Source: Jeotgalibacillus soli (GTDB lineage: Bacteria; Bacillota; Bacilli; Bacillales; Jeotgalibacillaceae). Taken from it: a stretch of 64,000 nucleotides of DNA. Below the pieces are notes generated by a model that was not told the DNA's origin, searched no databases, and was given only the letters and a program-made list of their open reading frames with translations. Location: the NCBI RefSeq assembly GCF_000829435.1, contig NZ_JXRP01000018.1, positions 186,001-250,000 on the forward strand, read 5' to 3'. Shown one piece after another: positions 7,905-16,567 of the stretch. The first letter of the stretch is position 1, and each line of letters starts with the position of its first letter. A program made the translations under genes and the position numbers.

Positions 7905-9290
7905 ATGATCGCTCATTTACCATCTGTTCATCTTCCAGCAGCTGAAGCTTCAAACCAGAAATTAGGAAGCACAGCAACTAAATCAACTCAATTCACAGAT
8001 CGTTTTGAAGGCTTTGGATTCACTCTGAGTAATATGCTTAAACCTTCAAATAACGAATCCTCTGAAGAAAACAAAGAAGAGGAGCAAGCTCAAATTCAAC
8101 TGTTTATGGATCTAATGAACACTGATTCCATTCAAGAACTGAAGGAATTACTGAACAATGGCCAAGTAGGGATGGTTTTAAGCCAGGAATCTAATCAAGA
8201 GATCATGCCTGAAACAATTTTATCAAAGAATACCGCTTCGCTTACAACTGAGGAAGTAGAATCGGCTTCAACACAGAAATTACCATCAGTTGAGTTCCCG
8301 AGTATGTCTATGACGCTCCCTGAACTGCTGAAAAACCTAAATCTATCAGTGGAGACCATTCAACAGCTAGCAGGAAAAGAGTTCAGTGCAGAAATACCAG
8401 ACGTAAAGCTTTCACAACCGGAAGCTCTGTTATGGGTTGCATCATTAGGGGATAAAGTTAATTCTCTAGAGAACAAACAACTGTTGACTGGCATCATGCA
8501 GCAAGCTGTTACTGTATTAAAAGGAATAGCACTTCTTGCAAAAGCGAGTGACGGCCCTGCCGCACAAAGTGTCTTCGTTTCTAATATAACGAAAGTCTTG
8601 TCAAGAATTGAAGAAAAATTAGGCTCCATGCAAAAAGAGCGGACAGTAATGCCCACTAGCATTAAAGCGAATAATTCACTGCTTGAGATAAAAGGCTTGA
8701 ATGAAATGAATGGGTTCAGCAATTGGTCAAATACAAGAGAAAACAAACAAGTGCTTTTACCAAGTGAAAAAGCGTTCGAACAGCCGACGATGATTAACCT
8801 TGCAACACTGCAATGGCAGTCTAGTCAGTCCAAGTGGTCTACGGCTGCTGCTCCACTAAAACAGAATGAACAAACGACCACGCTAATGGAGCAATTTCAG
8901 TCCGTTATGAAGAATGCGAAATTCGGAAAATTTAATGGGACAGAAAAGCTGATGATTAAATTACAACCAGAACATTTGGGCACACTTCGGATTGAATTAG
9001 TGCATAAATCAGGAATGTTAACTGCCCGAGTGATGACTACGACTGGTGCTGCAAAAGAGTTAATGGATTCACAGCTCCATCAGCTTCGACAATCATTAAC
9101 TGGACAGAATATTCAGGTTGAAAAAATTGAAGTGCTTCATATACAGCCGGAAGCCTCAAAATCCGATCGGCCAATGGATCAGCCTTCACAACAATCAGAA
9201 CAGCAAAAGAAACATCCAGATCAACAAAATCAGGAAGAACAGTCAGAGGAACAAAGCTTTCACCAAATTTTTATGAATATTGAGGTATAA
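7905..9290 (+). CDS. fliK: FliK, hook-length control protein
   Basis: FliK measures hook length and triggers the export specificity switch through FlhB. The 461-residue protein has a long poorly conserved, Gln/Ser-rich N-terminal ruler region, and a C-terminal Flg_hook domain at about 345-420 (LMIKLQPEHLGTLRIELV). A Gln/Glu-rich low-complexity tail follows at about 425-450. A strong Shine-Dalgarno AAAGGAGGTG precedes the ATG at 7905. Identity comes mostly from the C-terminal domain and position. Confidence 0.93.
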   Translation: MIAHLPSVHLPAAEASNQKLGSTATKSTQFTDRFEGFGFTLSNMLKPSNNESSEENKEEEQAQIQLFMDLMNTDSIQELKELLNNGQVGMVLSQESNQEIMPETILSKNTASLTTEEVESASTQKLPSVEFPSMSMTLPELLKNLNLSVETIQQLAGKEFSAEIPDVKLSQPEALLWVASLGDKVNSLENKQLLTGIMQQAVTVLKGIALLAKASDGPAAQSVFVSNITKVLSRIEEKLGSMQKERTVMPTSIKANNSLLEIKGLNEMNGFSNWSNTRENKQVLLPSEKAFEQPTMINLATLQWQSSQSKWSTAAAPLKQNEQTTTLMEQFQSVMKNAKFGKFNGTEKLMIKLQPEHLGTLRIELVHKSGMLTARVMTTTGAAKELMDSQLHQLRQSLTGQNIQVEKIEVLHIQPEASKSDRPMDQPSQQSEQQKKHPDQQNQEEQSEEQSFHQIFMNIEV

Positions 9291-9293
9291 GCG

Positions 9294-9932
9294 ATGGAAG
9301 TAAAATCAATGAAAGAAGATCTTTTTCTGTCTTCATTACAGAAAAAAGCATTACAGCCAAAAAATAACACAATGGACAAAGATGCATTTTTAAAACTACT
9401 TGTCGCTCAGCTGTCAAACCAGGATCCTACAAATCCAATGGAAGATAAAGAGTTTGTGGCACAAATGGCCAGTTTTTCCACGTTAGAACAAATGACAAAT
9501 ATGAGTGAATCATTTGAACGATTTGCATCTATGCAGGAACAGACTCAATTGATTCAATATAATAATTTTGTCGGAAAAGAAATAAAGTGGGATAAGTTTG
9601 AAGAGCCTGAAGAAGGCGGAGATCCTAAAGCGGTTAGTGGTGAAGGCATCGTGGAAACCATTCGTTTTAAAGGACAGTCAGTTGAATTTGTACTCACTGA
9701 TGGAACCGTATTGACACCAGGAAATGTATCAGAGGTTCACACGGAAAAAAAAGGGGATTCATTCCAGGAAGCAAGTCAATTAATTGGTAAAAAGGTAAGT
9801 TGGAAAGATGATAAGGATCAAGAACTTGAAAGTCTTGTAACCTCTGTCTCTCGCAAAGATGGGGTCGTTTGGCTTCATACAGAAAATGAAAAAAGAATCA
9901 ACCTGGAAGAGCTTATAAAAATTGGACTATAA
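9294..9932 (+). CDS. flgD: FlgD, hook-cap / hook assembly scaffolding protein
   Basis: FlgD caps the growing hook and permits FlgE polymerisation. Residues 20-70 carry the conserved segment DKDAFLKLLVAQLSNQDPTN and the following FVAQMASFSTLEQM. At 212 residues it is clearly longer than the B. subtilis protein (about 140): residues 95-212 add a beta-rich region with an apparent repeated layout (GKEIKWDKF / GKKVSWKDD), possibly the FlgD Tudor/Ig-like cap domain that B. subtilis has trimmed. The ATG is eight bases after GAGGT. Confidence 0.94.
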   Translation: MEVKSMKEDLFLSSLQKKALQPKNNTMDKDAFLKLLVAQLSNQDPTNPMEDKEFVAQMASFSTLEQMTNMSESFERFASMQEQTQLIQYNNFVGKEIKWDKFEEPEEGGDPKAVSGEGIVETIRFKGQSVEFVLTDGTVLTPGNVSEVHTEKKGDSFQEASQLIGKKVSWKDDKDQELESLVTSVSRKDGVVWLHTENEKRINLEELIKIGL

Positions 9933-9946
9933 AGGATCTGGTTTGG

Positions 9947-10324
9947 ATGGAGAAAATAAGATTTACACCCATTCTATCACCGCCGATTACGGTTAAAGGA
10001 AAGACGGATAATCCAGCTTCAACCTCAAGTTTTGCTGATAAATTTAAAGATGCACTTCATCAGGGTGACCTGAAAATTAGTAAGCATGCGAATGACAGAT
10101 TGATTCAAAGAAATATTGATATTTCAGAAGCACAGTGGCAGAAGGTTGGAGATAAAGTCCGGGAAGCGAAATCCAAAGGAGTACAGGATTCACTGGTATT
10201 ACTTAAAGATGCTGCATTAATCGTCAGTGTCAAAAACCATACCGTTATCACGGCGATAGACATAGCAGATGCAAAGGATCAAATTTTTACAAACATTGAT
10301 GGAATGATTTTCGTGCAAGAATAG
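9947..10324 (+). CDS. Flagellar operon protein of TIGR02530 type
   Basis: This 125-residue protein matches, from memory, the Firmicutes-restricted 'flagellar operon protein' family (TIGR02530). The characteristic part is residues 45-105, with ISKHANDRLIQRNIDISEA and a following ALIVSVKNHTVITAID strand. It is soluble, has no signal peptide, and lies between flgD and flgE in flagellar operons of many Clostridia and some Bacillaceae; B. subtilis lacks it at this site. Its function is not established; placement suggests a role in hook assembly. The ATG has an AAAGGA Shine-Dalgarno about ten bases upstream. Confidence 0.85.
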   Translation: MEKIRFTPILSPPITVKGKTDNPASTSSFADKFKDALHQGDLKISKHANDRLIQRNIDISEAQWQKVGDKVREAKSKGVQDSLVLLKDAALIVSVKNHTVITAIDIADAKDQIFTNIDGMIFVQE

Positions 10325-10354
10325 GTGGACCTGATAATGGAGCCTATTGGCTGC

Positions 10355-10373
10355 TGACTGATTGAAGCAGTCA
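10355..10373 (+). other. Small hairpin upstream of flgE
   Basis: TGACTG (10355-10360) pairs with CAGTCA (10368-10373) around a seven-base loop in the 71-base gap before flgE. It lacks a proper T-run, so it is more likely a stabilising or processing element than a terminator, if it matters at all. Confidence 0.4.
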
Positions 10374-10395
10374 CATTTTGAAAGGGGAGAACACA

Positions 10396-11628
10396 ATGAT
10401 ACGTTCAATGTATTCAGGGATTGCAGGTCTTAAAAATTTTCAAACAAAGCTTGATGTTATAGGTAATAATATTGCCAATGTTAACACATATGGGTTTAAG
10501 AAAGGCCGTGTTACGTTTAAAGAAGCCATGACACAAACGATTCAAGGCGCTTCTGCTGCACAAGAGGGAAGAGGAGGGACAAATCCGCTTCAAATTGGAC
10601 TCGGTTCAACTACGGCCACTATTGATAGTGTACAAACACAGGCCTCACTTCAAACAACAGGCCGCTCACTTGATCTGTCAATTAATGGAGATGGATTTTT
10701 CGTCGTCCAAGGCCCTGGTGGACAGAATTTTTATACGAGAGGCGGGAATTTTTACCTTGATCAAGGGGGACAAATGGTTACCGGTGAAGGCTATCGAGTT
10801 CAGCAATTTCAAAATGGTGTTGTAAATGATGTGGTTATTAATAGCGGGGCTGTCATGCCTGCACAGCAAACCGAAAATATTACATTTAGCGGAAATTTAT
10901 CATCGTCTGTTTCATATAGCGCTGATAATCCGTACACATATACACAACAAATGAAAATAGTTGACGACGCTGGAGAAGAGCATGTATTTCAAATCGAAAT
11001 GTCTCCTGGTGGTGGAGGTACAAATGCTTGGAATGTGACCGCTACAAACTTTGCCATTGATGATGAAGATGGTACTGTTGAAAATCAATCAACCGGTGTT
11101 ATTACATTTAACGCTGAAGGTGTAGCAGAATGGACTACGCCGCTTAATTCTTTGCGAATCATTCAAGGAGGAGCCCCAATGGATTACTTTGGTGCTGGTA
11201 CGCCTAACTTGCAAGGTCTTACAAACAACGTAGGTGAAGTAACGGCCATGATTGGAGCAGATGGCAACATTGACGGTTCGCTTGAAAGCTTTAATATTGG
11301 TGCTGCTGGTGAAATTAACGGCGTCTATTCAAATGGACAAATAACACCCCTTGGTACTTTAGGTCTTGCGAGATTTAACAATCCATCTGGTCTTGTGAAA
11401 GTTGGAAATAATTTATTCCAAGAATCTGTGAACTCAGGGGTTGCAAATATTGGAACTGCTGCAGCTGGCGGGGGATCAATTTCTGCAGGGACACTTGAAA
11501 TGTCAAACGTTGATTTGTCTGAGGAATTTACTGAAATGATTACAGCCCAGCGTGGTTTCCAAGCAAATACACGTATCATTACAACATCTGACCAAATTTT
11601 AGAGGAATTAGTTAATCTTAAACGTTAA
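10396..11628 (+). CDS. flgE: FlgE, flagellar hook protein
   Basis: FlgE polymerises into the flexible hook. The 410-residue protein starts MIRSMYSGIAGLKNFQ, carries the axial-protein motif NNIANVNTYGFKKG near residues 22-35, a central beta-rich hook domain, and ends with the conserved FTEMITAQRGFQANTRIITT region and a short LEELVNLKR tail. Length and termini fit hook protein better than the rod protein FlgG, although B. subtilis flgE was once labelled flgG. An in-frame TTG at 10378 is upstream of the Shine-Dalgarno (AAAGGGGAG), so the ATG at 10396 is used. Confidence 0.95.
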   Translation: MIRSMYSGIAGLKNFQTKLDVIGNNIANVNTYGFKKGRVTFKEAMTQTIQGASAAQEGRGGTNPLQIGLGSTTATIDSVQTQASLQTTGRSLDLSINGDGFFVVQGPGGQNFYTRGGNFYLDQGGQMVTGEGYRVQQFQNGVVNDVVINSGAVMPAQQTENITFSGNLSSSVSYSADNPYTYTQQMKIVDDAGEEHVFQIEMSPGGGGTNAWNVTATNFAIDDEDGTVENQSTGVITFNAEGVAEWTTPLNSLRIIQGGAPMDYFGAGTPNLQGLTNNVGEVTAMIGADGNIDGSLESFNIGAAGEINGVYSNGQITPLGTLGLARFNNPSGLVKVGNNLFQESVNSGVANIGTAAAGGGSISAGTLEMSNVDLSEEFTEMITAQRGFQANTRIITTSDQILEELVNLKR

Positions 11629-11636
11629 CATTCTTT

Positions 11637-11677
11637 AAGGGGGTGACAGGGCTGGGTTTTATCCAGCTCTGACTGTA
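11637..11677 (+). promoter_or_regulatory. Unusual swrD ribosome-binding site split by a hairpin
   Basis: AAGGGGGTGA (11637-11646) is the only Shine-Dalgarno before swrD but lies 31 bases from the ATG at 11678. Between them an eight-pair hairpin (11648-11655 with 11663-11670, one G-U, seven-base loop) is placed so that folding would leave an effective spacing of about eight bases. The arrangement resembles phage T4 gene 38, where a hairpin brings the two elements together. Structure is inferred by eye. Confidence 0.6.
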
Positions 11678-11902
11678 ATGATCAAAGTAACCAGATTAAA
11701 TGGAAAAGAATTTATGCTTAATGCAATGTATATAGAAACGGTTGAATCATTTCCCGACACGACCATTACCTTGACAAATGGAAAAAAATTTATAGTTAAA
11801 GATTCTATTTATTATGTCAAACAGGAAATTGAATTGTTTTATCGCTCGATTCATGTGCTGAACATGAATCATCTTAAGGAGGAGAACGTTGATGAAGAAT
11901 AA
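11678..11902 (+). CDS. swrD: SwrD (FlbD family), motor-torque promoting protein
   Basis: SwrD/YlzI is a small cytosolic protein needed for swarming motility in B. subtilis, where it raises motor torque. The 74-residue product begins MIKVTRLNGKEFMLNAMYIE, the diagnostic FlbD-family N-terminus, and continues with TITLTNGKKFIVKDS. The start is fixed by this N-terminus, although the only Shine-Dalgarno is far upstream across a hairpin. The 3' end overlaps fliL by 11 bases, and the fliL Shine-Dalgarno AAGGAGG lies inside this gene. Confidence 0.93.
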   Translation: MIKVTRLNGKEFMLNAMYIETVESFPDTTITLTNGKKFIVKDSIYYVKQEIELFYRSIHVLNMNHLKEENVDEE

Positions 11903-12320
11903 GCTATTATTATTTATGCTTATTATTTTAGTCAGCATAACGCTGGTGGGAGTTGTTACATTAATCGTTCTCAATCAACTTTCAGCTGAAGAAGATGAAG
12001 TGAAAGAACCGACTATAGAGGAGATTGTCGAATCTTCGGTAGATATTCCAGAGATTACAACAAATATTTCAGGTAATAACTTTGCCCGTTTATCAATAAA
12101 AATTCAAACGGACAGTCCGGAAGCAGCAACAGAGCTGGCACAGCGTGATTTTCAAGTAAAGGATATTTTAATTGAAGAGCTTTCTGAAATGACGAAAGCA
12201 GATTTGGAAGGAAAAGAAGGAAAAAAAGCCTTTGAAGATACAGTTAAGCTTCGTGTTAATGAGCTTTTACAAGAAGGTAAGGTTATTCGAATTTATACAA
12301 CTTCCATCGTAATTCAATAG
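11892..12320 (+). CDS. fliL: FliL, basal-body associated membrane protein
   Basis: FliL is a single-pass membrane protein beside the stator ring that supports torque generation. The 142 residues have an N-terminal transmembrane helix at about 5-27, an acidic linker, and the extracytoplasmic domain that ends with the typical LLQEGKVIRIYTTSIVIQ. The frame opens at a TTG (11889), but the ATG at 11892 is eight bases from AAGGAGG and is preferred. It overlaps swrD. Confidence 0.95.
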   Translation: MKNKLLLFMLIILVSITLVGVVTLIVLNQLSAEEDEVKEPTIEEIVESSVDIPEITTNISGNNFARLSIKIQTDSPEAATELAQRDFQVKDILIEELSEMTKADLEGKEGKKAFEDTVKLRVNELLQEGKVIRIYTTSIVIQ

Positions 12321-12354
12321 TGTTGGAGTAAATTGAGAATGGGGGTGAAATCGT

Positions 12355-13353
12355 TTGGCCGGAGATATTCTTTCGCAAAATGAAATAGATGCTCTTTTAT
12401 CCGCTATTTCTACTGGAGAAATGTCTGCAGATGAAATTAGGAAAGAGGAGCAAGAAAAAAAGGTGAAGGTATATGACTTTAAAAGGGCTCTTCGCTTTTC
12501 TAAAGACCAAATACGAAGCCTAACAAGAATTCATGAAAACTTTGCTAGATTATTAACAACTTTTTTCTCAGCACAACTGCGAACTTTTGTACAAATCACA
12601 GTAGCTTCTGCTGATCAAATACCTTACGAAGAGTTCATTCGTTCTGTTCCAAAAATGACGATTTTAAACGTATATGAGGTACCCCCATTAGATGGCAATA
12701 TATTAATGGAAATTAATCCTAATATTGCTTATGCCATGATGGACCGTGTCCTTGGAGGAAAAGGGACAAGCGTAAATAAAGTAGAAAATTTAACAGAAAT
12801 AGAAACAAAAATTATGACCAATATGTTTGAGCGCGCGTTTGATAATCTGCGTGAAGCGTGGGCGAGCATTGCGGATATCGATCCAATATTAACCGAGTTT
12901 GAAGTCAATCCACAATTTTTACAGGTGATATCACCAAATGAAACTGTAGTCGTGATTTCGTTTAATACCATGATTGGTGAAACGAGCGGAATGATTAATA
13001 TTTGTATTCCTCACGTCGTGTTGGAGCCAATCATGCCCAACCTATCAGTTAAATATTGGATGCAAGCCAATAAGAAGGAAGCAAAGCCGGAAGAGCTTGT
13101 GCAACTGGAAAAACGCGTAAAGAAGGCTGAATTGACGATTGCTGCTGAACTTGGTACTGTTCCGATGTCAATTGAAGATTTTTTATTGCTCGAAATCGGC
13201 GATGTGCTTGAACTGAACCAACGTATAGATAAACCAGTGACATTACGAGTTGGTGACATACCGAAATTCACTGCTCAACCGGGTCAAGTAGGTAAAAAGC
13301 TTGGCGTTCAAATTATTGATGAATTGAAAGGAGGAGAGGAAGATGATGAGTGA
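12355..13353 (+). CDS. fliM: FliM, flagellar motor switch protein (CheY-P receptor)
   Basis: FliM forms the middle of the C ring and binds phosphorylated CheY. The N-terminal CheY-binding peptide LSQNEIDALL is at residues 6-15, followed by a CheC-like middle domain and a C-terminal FliN-like (SpoA) domain. Length 332 is the same as in B. subtilis. The start is TTG at 12355 following GGGGGTGAAA. Its end overlaps fliY by 11 bases. Confidence 0.97.
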   Translation: MAGDILSQNEIDALLSAISTGEMSADEIRKEEQEKKVKVYDFKRALRFSKDQIRSLTRIHENFARLLTTFFSAQLRTFVQITVASADQIPYEEFIRSVPKMTILNVYEVPPLDGNILMEINPNIAYAMMDRVLGGKGTSVNKVENLTEIETKIMTNMFERAFDNLREAWASIADIDPILTEFEVNPQFLQVISPNETVVVISFNTMIGETSGMINICIPHVVLEPIMPNLSVKYWMQANKKEAKPEELVQLEKRVKKAELTIAAELGTVPMSIEDFLLLEIGDVLELNQRIDKPVTLRVGDIPKFTAQPGQVGKKLGVQIIDELKGGEEDDE

Positions 13354-14566
13354 TGACATGCTCTCCCAAGATGAAATTGATGCTTTATTGAAAGGAACAT
13401 CTGATGAGGATGAAATACATCCATCCCTTGAAATAACGACAGATCGATTGGATGTACATAATTATTTAGATGAAATGACAATCGATGCGTTGGGCGAGAT
13501 TGGAAATATTTCCTTTGGAAGTTCCGCTACAGCTCTCTCTACATTGCTGAACCAAAAGGTCGATATTACAGCTCCCCAAGTAACGATTGTAAAAACGAAA
13601 GAAATATCTAATGCGTTTCCTCATCCTTCTGTTGCGATAAATGTAAATTATACAACAGGTATTCAAGGAAATAATCTGCTCGTCATTAAACAATCAGATG
13701 CAGCTGTCATTGCTGACTTAATGCTCGGTGGTGATGGAACAAACCCTTCTGGTGATCTTGACGACATTCAGCTTAGTGCGGTACAAGAAGCAATGAATCA
13801 AATGATGGGTTCTGCAGCGACGTCAATGTCAACTATTTTTAATGACAAAGTAGATATTTCTCCACCTAGTATTGATCTAATGGATTTGAAAATAGGACAA
13901 GGAATGGCAAACCTGCCTGATACAGAGTTATTAGTACAAATCTCCTTTAACTTGAGAGTTGGGACGTTGATTAATTCTAATATCATGCAGCTGCTTCCGT
14001 TAGAATTTAGTCAATCACTTGTCCAACGTCTAATGGGGAACAGCGAATCGCATGAGCAAGAAGCAGCAACTACTGCAGTAGTCGATCGAACTGAAACGGC
14101 TGAAAACACTTCAAATACACCTGCTATTCATTCAGCTAGACTGAGCAGCGATGATGTTGAACCATACATTGAGCAAAGCGGAAAAACGAAAATGTATGAA
14201 GATGAAATCATTTTAAACCGTGAACAAGCACTCGGAAAACAACAAGTAAATGTTCAGCCTGTTCAATTTTCATCATTCGACACACCTGGATTAAAATCAG
14301 GTGAATCACGTAATCTAAATTTATTGCTTGATATTCCTTTGCAAGTAACGGTTGAACTTGGTCGAACAAAGCGATCAGTAAAAGAAATACTGGAGCTGAC
14401 ATCGGGTTCTATTATTGAACTTGATAAACTAGCTGGTGAACCAGTTGATATTTTAGTGAACAGTCGACTAATTGCAAAAGGCGAAGTGGTGGTAATCGAT
14501 GAGAATTTTGGCGTTCGTTTAACGAATATTGTTAGTCAATCTGATCGATTAAAAAAAATACGATAA
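13343..14566 (+). CDS. fliY: FliY, motor switch phosphatase (CheC-FliN fusion type)
   Basis: FliY replaces FliN in Bacillus: it is a C-ring subunit that also dephosphorylates CheY-P. The 407 residues show a FliM-like CheY-binding peptide (LSQDEIDALL, 7-16), two CheC-type phosphatase motifs with the E-x-x-N pattern (EIGNISFGSSA at 52-62; EAMNQMMGSAAT near 149-160), a variable linker at about 230-310, and a C-terminal FliN/SpoA domain from about 325. The ATG at 13343 is eight bases after AAAGGAGG; a second ATG follows at once. Confidence 0.96.
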   Translation: MMSDDMLSQDEIDALLKGTSDEDEIHPSLEITTDRLDVHNYLDEMTIDALGEIGNISFGSSATALSTLLNQKVDITAPQVTIVKTKEISNAFPHPSVAINVNYTTGIQGNNLLVIKQSDAAVIADLMLGGDGTNPSGDLDDIQLSAVQEAMNQMMGSAATSMSTIFNDKVDISPPSIDLMDLKIGQGMANLPDTELLVQISFNLRVGTLINSNIMQLLPLEFSQSLVQRLMGNSESHEQEAATTAVVDRTETAENTSNTPAIHSARLSSDDVEPYIEQSGKTKMYEDEIILNREQALGKQQVNVQPVQFSSFDTPGLKSGESRNLNLLLDIPLQVTVELGRTKRSVKEILELTSGSIIELDKLAGEPVDILVNSRLIAKGEVVVIDENFGVRLTNIVSQSDRLKKIR

Positions 14567-14586
14567 CGAGTTGGGAGATAAAGATA

Positions 14587-14949
14587 ATGGCAAAAAAGAT
14601 TTTAATTGTGGATGATGCAGCATTTATGAGAATGATGATTAAAGATATTTTAACGAAAAACGGTTTTGATGTCGTAGCAGAAGCAGCAGATGGTGCTCAA
14701 GCAATAGTACAGTATAAAGAACATTCACCTGATTTGGTTACTATGGACATTACAATGCCGGAAATGGATGGAATTACGGCTCTTAAAGAAATCAAAAAAA
14801 TTGATGCTGGGGCAAAAGTGATTATGTGTTCTGCAATGGGGCAGCAGGCAATGGTTATTGATGCCATTCAAGCTGGAGCGAAGGATTTTATTGTAAAGCC
14901 ATTCCAGGCTGACCGTGTGATTGAGGCTATTCAAAAAGCGATAGGTTGA
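14587..14949 (+). CDS. cheY: CheY, chemotaxis response regulator
   Basis: CheY is phosphorylated by CheA and binds FliM/FliY to set the direction of rotation; in Bacillus CheY-P promotes counterclockwise rotation and smooth swimming. The 120-residue single receiver domain has the acidic pair D9-D10, the phospho-acceptor D54 (in VTMDITMPEMDG), and the KP motif in FIVKPF near the C-terminus. Placement between fliY and fliO is the standard one. Confidence 0.97.
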   Translation: MAKKILIVDDAAFMRMMIKDILTKNGFDVVAEAADGAQAIVQYKEHSPDLVTMDITMPEMDGITALKEIKKIDAGAKVIMCSAMGQQAMVIDAIQAGAKDFIVKPFQADRVIEAIQKAIG

Positions 14950-14955
14950 TGAAAA

Positions 14956-15621
14956 ATGCGGACTTATAAATTATTTTCTTTTTCTTTACTAATATGTTTG
15001 ATCCTCCTGAGCTTCTTTTCAGCAGGAGGATCAAACACTGTATATGCAGAGGAGCAAATGGTAGAGGAATGCTTTGAGTTGCAAGACAAGTGTGAGGATG
15101 AAGTCATTCCTTCGATTAGTGAAGAAGAACAGGCTGGAAGCAACACAGTAGGTTTAATGGATTATATAAAAATGATTGGTGCACTTGTACTCGTTATAGC
15201 TTTATTATACGGGCTGTTAAAGTTTGTAAATAATAGAACGAAAAATTTCCAGCAATCTAAGCTCATTCAAAATATGGGTGGGACAACACTAGGTGGCAAT
15301 CGTTCTGTTCAGATAGTAAAAATCGCCGGAAATTATTATGTTCTAGGTGTTGGAGAAGATGTACAGCTAATTAAAGAAGTGACGGATGATGTTGAGCGTC
15401 AAAAGCTTGAGGAATATTTTGAGGAAAAAGAAGAGGAATTTGTGCAAAAAAGTCCAATAGGACACCTTATTTTAAAATGGAAAAGCAGACTAAACCAGCC
15501 AAATAAGCAGGAACAGTCATCTTTTCAATCACTCCTGTCACAACAGCTAACGGAGCAGAAAGAAAAACGTAAAAAGCTGTTTAATAGGGCGAAGAGCAAG
15601 GAGAATAATAAAGATGGATGA
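14956..15621 (+). CDS. fliO: FliO/FliZ, export-gate assembly membrane protein
   Basis: FliO helps assemble the FliP ring of the export gate. The 221-residue protein has a signal peptide (about 1-31, ending near YAEEQ), an extracytoplasmic acidic segment with two Cys (VEECFELQDKCEDE, roughly 35-50), a transmembrane helix at about 68-90, and a basic cytoplasmic tail. This layout matches Bacillus FliO (also called FliZ). The end overlaps fliP by eight bases. Confidence 0.93.
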   Translation: MRTYKLFSFSLLICLILLSFFSAGGSNTVYAEEQMVEECFELQDKCEDEVIPSISEEEQAGSNTVGLMDYIKMIGALVLVIALLYGLLKFVNNRTKNFQQSKLIQNMGGTTLGGNRSVQIVKIAGNYYVLGVGEDVQLIKEVTDDVERQKLEEYFEEKEEEFVQKSPIGHLILKWKSRLNQPNKQEQSSFQSLLSQQLTEQKEKRKKLFNRAKSKENNKDG

Positions 15622-16279
15622 TTTTATTCAGTTTTTTAATGATAGTCCACCTGATGATGTCGCAACTTCGGTACGTTTGCTTTTACTGTTAACGGTCTTG
15701 TCATTGGCTCCGGGAATACTGATTTTGATGACGTCATTTACAAGAATCATCATTGTATTATCTTTTGTCCGAACATCACTTGCAACACAACAAATGCCAC
15801 CTAACCAAGTACTTATTGGATTGGCATTGTTTTTAACCTTTTTCGTAATGGCTCCTACGTTTAATGAAGTGAATGAACGAGCGCTTACACCATTATTTAA
15901 TGAAGAAATCAATTTGGAAGAGGCCTATGATGAGGCTTCAATTCCATTAAAGGAATTTATGAGCAAGCATACAAGGCAAAAAGACTTAGAGCTTTTTCTT
16001 AGTTACACCCAGGCAGAGCGTCCTGAAACCATACAAGACATCCCATTAACCGTTATGGTACCAGCCTTTGCTTTAAGTGAAATTAAAACGGCTTTTCAAA
16101 TGGGATTTATGATCTTTATTCCATTTCTCGTCATTGATATGGTAGTTGCGAGCATTTTAATGTCCATGGGTATGATGATGCTGCCTCCTGTTATGATTTC
16201 ATTGCCCTTTAAGATTCTATTATTTATTCTAGTTGACGGTTGGTATCTTGTAATGCAGTCCTTACTGCAAAGCTTTTAG
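15614..16279 (+). CDS. fliP: FliP, flagellar type III export gate protein
   Basis: FliP forms the core pore of the export gate with FliQ and FliR. The 221 residues contain four hydrophobic helices and the family signatures TSFTRIIIVLSFVRTSL (about 42-58) and the C-terminal MGFMIFIPFLVIDMVVASIL. There is no cleavable signal peptide, as is usual in Firmicutes. Start overlaps fliO. Confidence 0.97.
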   Translation: MDDFIQFFNDSPPDDVATSVRLLLLLTVLSLAPGILILMTSFTRIIIVLSFVRTSLATQQMPPNQVLIGLALFLTFFVMAPTFNEVNERALTPLFNEEINLEEAYDEASIPLKEFMSKHTRQKDLELFLSYTQAERPETIQDIPLTVMVPAFALSEIKTAFQMGFMIFIPFLVIDMVVASILMSMGMMMLPPVMISLPFKILLFILVDGWYLVMQSLLQSF

Positions 16280-16293
16280 GCGGGTGAATATCT

Positions 16294-16563
16294 ATGACCG
16301 GTGAAATGGTTATATCCATTGCAGAACGTGGGGTATATATAACCTTGTTAGTAAGTCTTCCCCTGATGCTCATTGCACTCGTGGTAGGACTCCTAGTGAG
16401 TATTTTTCAAGCGACAACACAAATTCAAGAACAAACACTTGCCTTTGTTCCAAAAATTATTGCGGTTCTGGTCGCATTGATTTTTTTTGGACCATGGATG
16501 CTCACACAATTAGTAACATACGCAGCCGATATTTTTAGTAACCTTGTTCGGTATATAGGGTGA
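16294..16563 (+). CDS. fliQ: FliQ, flagellar type III export gate protein
   Basis: FliQ is the small helical-hairpin subunit wrapped around the FliP/FliR gate. The 89-residue product has two long hydrophobic helices (about 14-38 and 50-78) flanking the conserved SIFQATTQIQEQTLAFVPK loop. Shine-Dalgarno is GGCGGGTG. Confidence 0.96.
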   Translation: MTGEMVISIAERGVYITLLVSLPLMLIALVVGLLVSIFQATTQIQEQTLAFVPKIIAVLVALIFFGPWMLTQLVTYAADIFSNLVRYIG

Positions 16564-16567
16564 CGTG

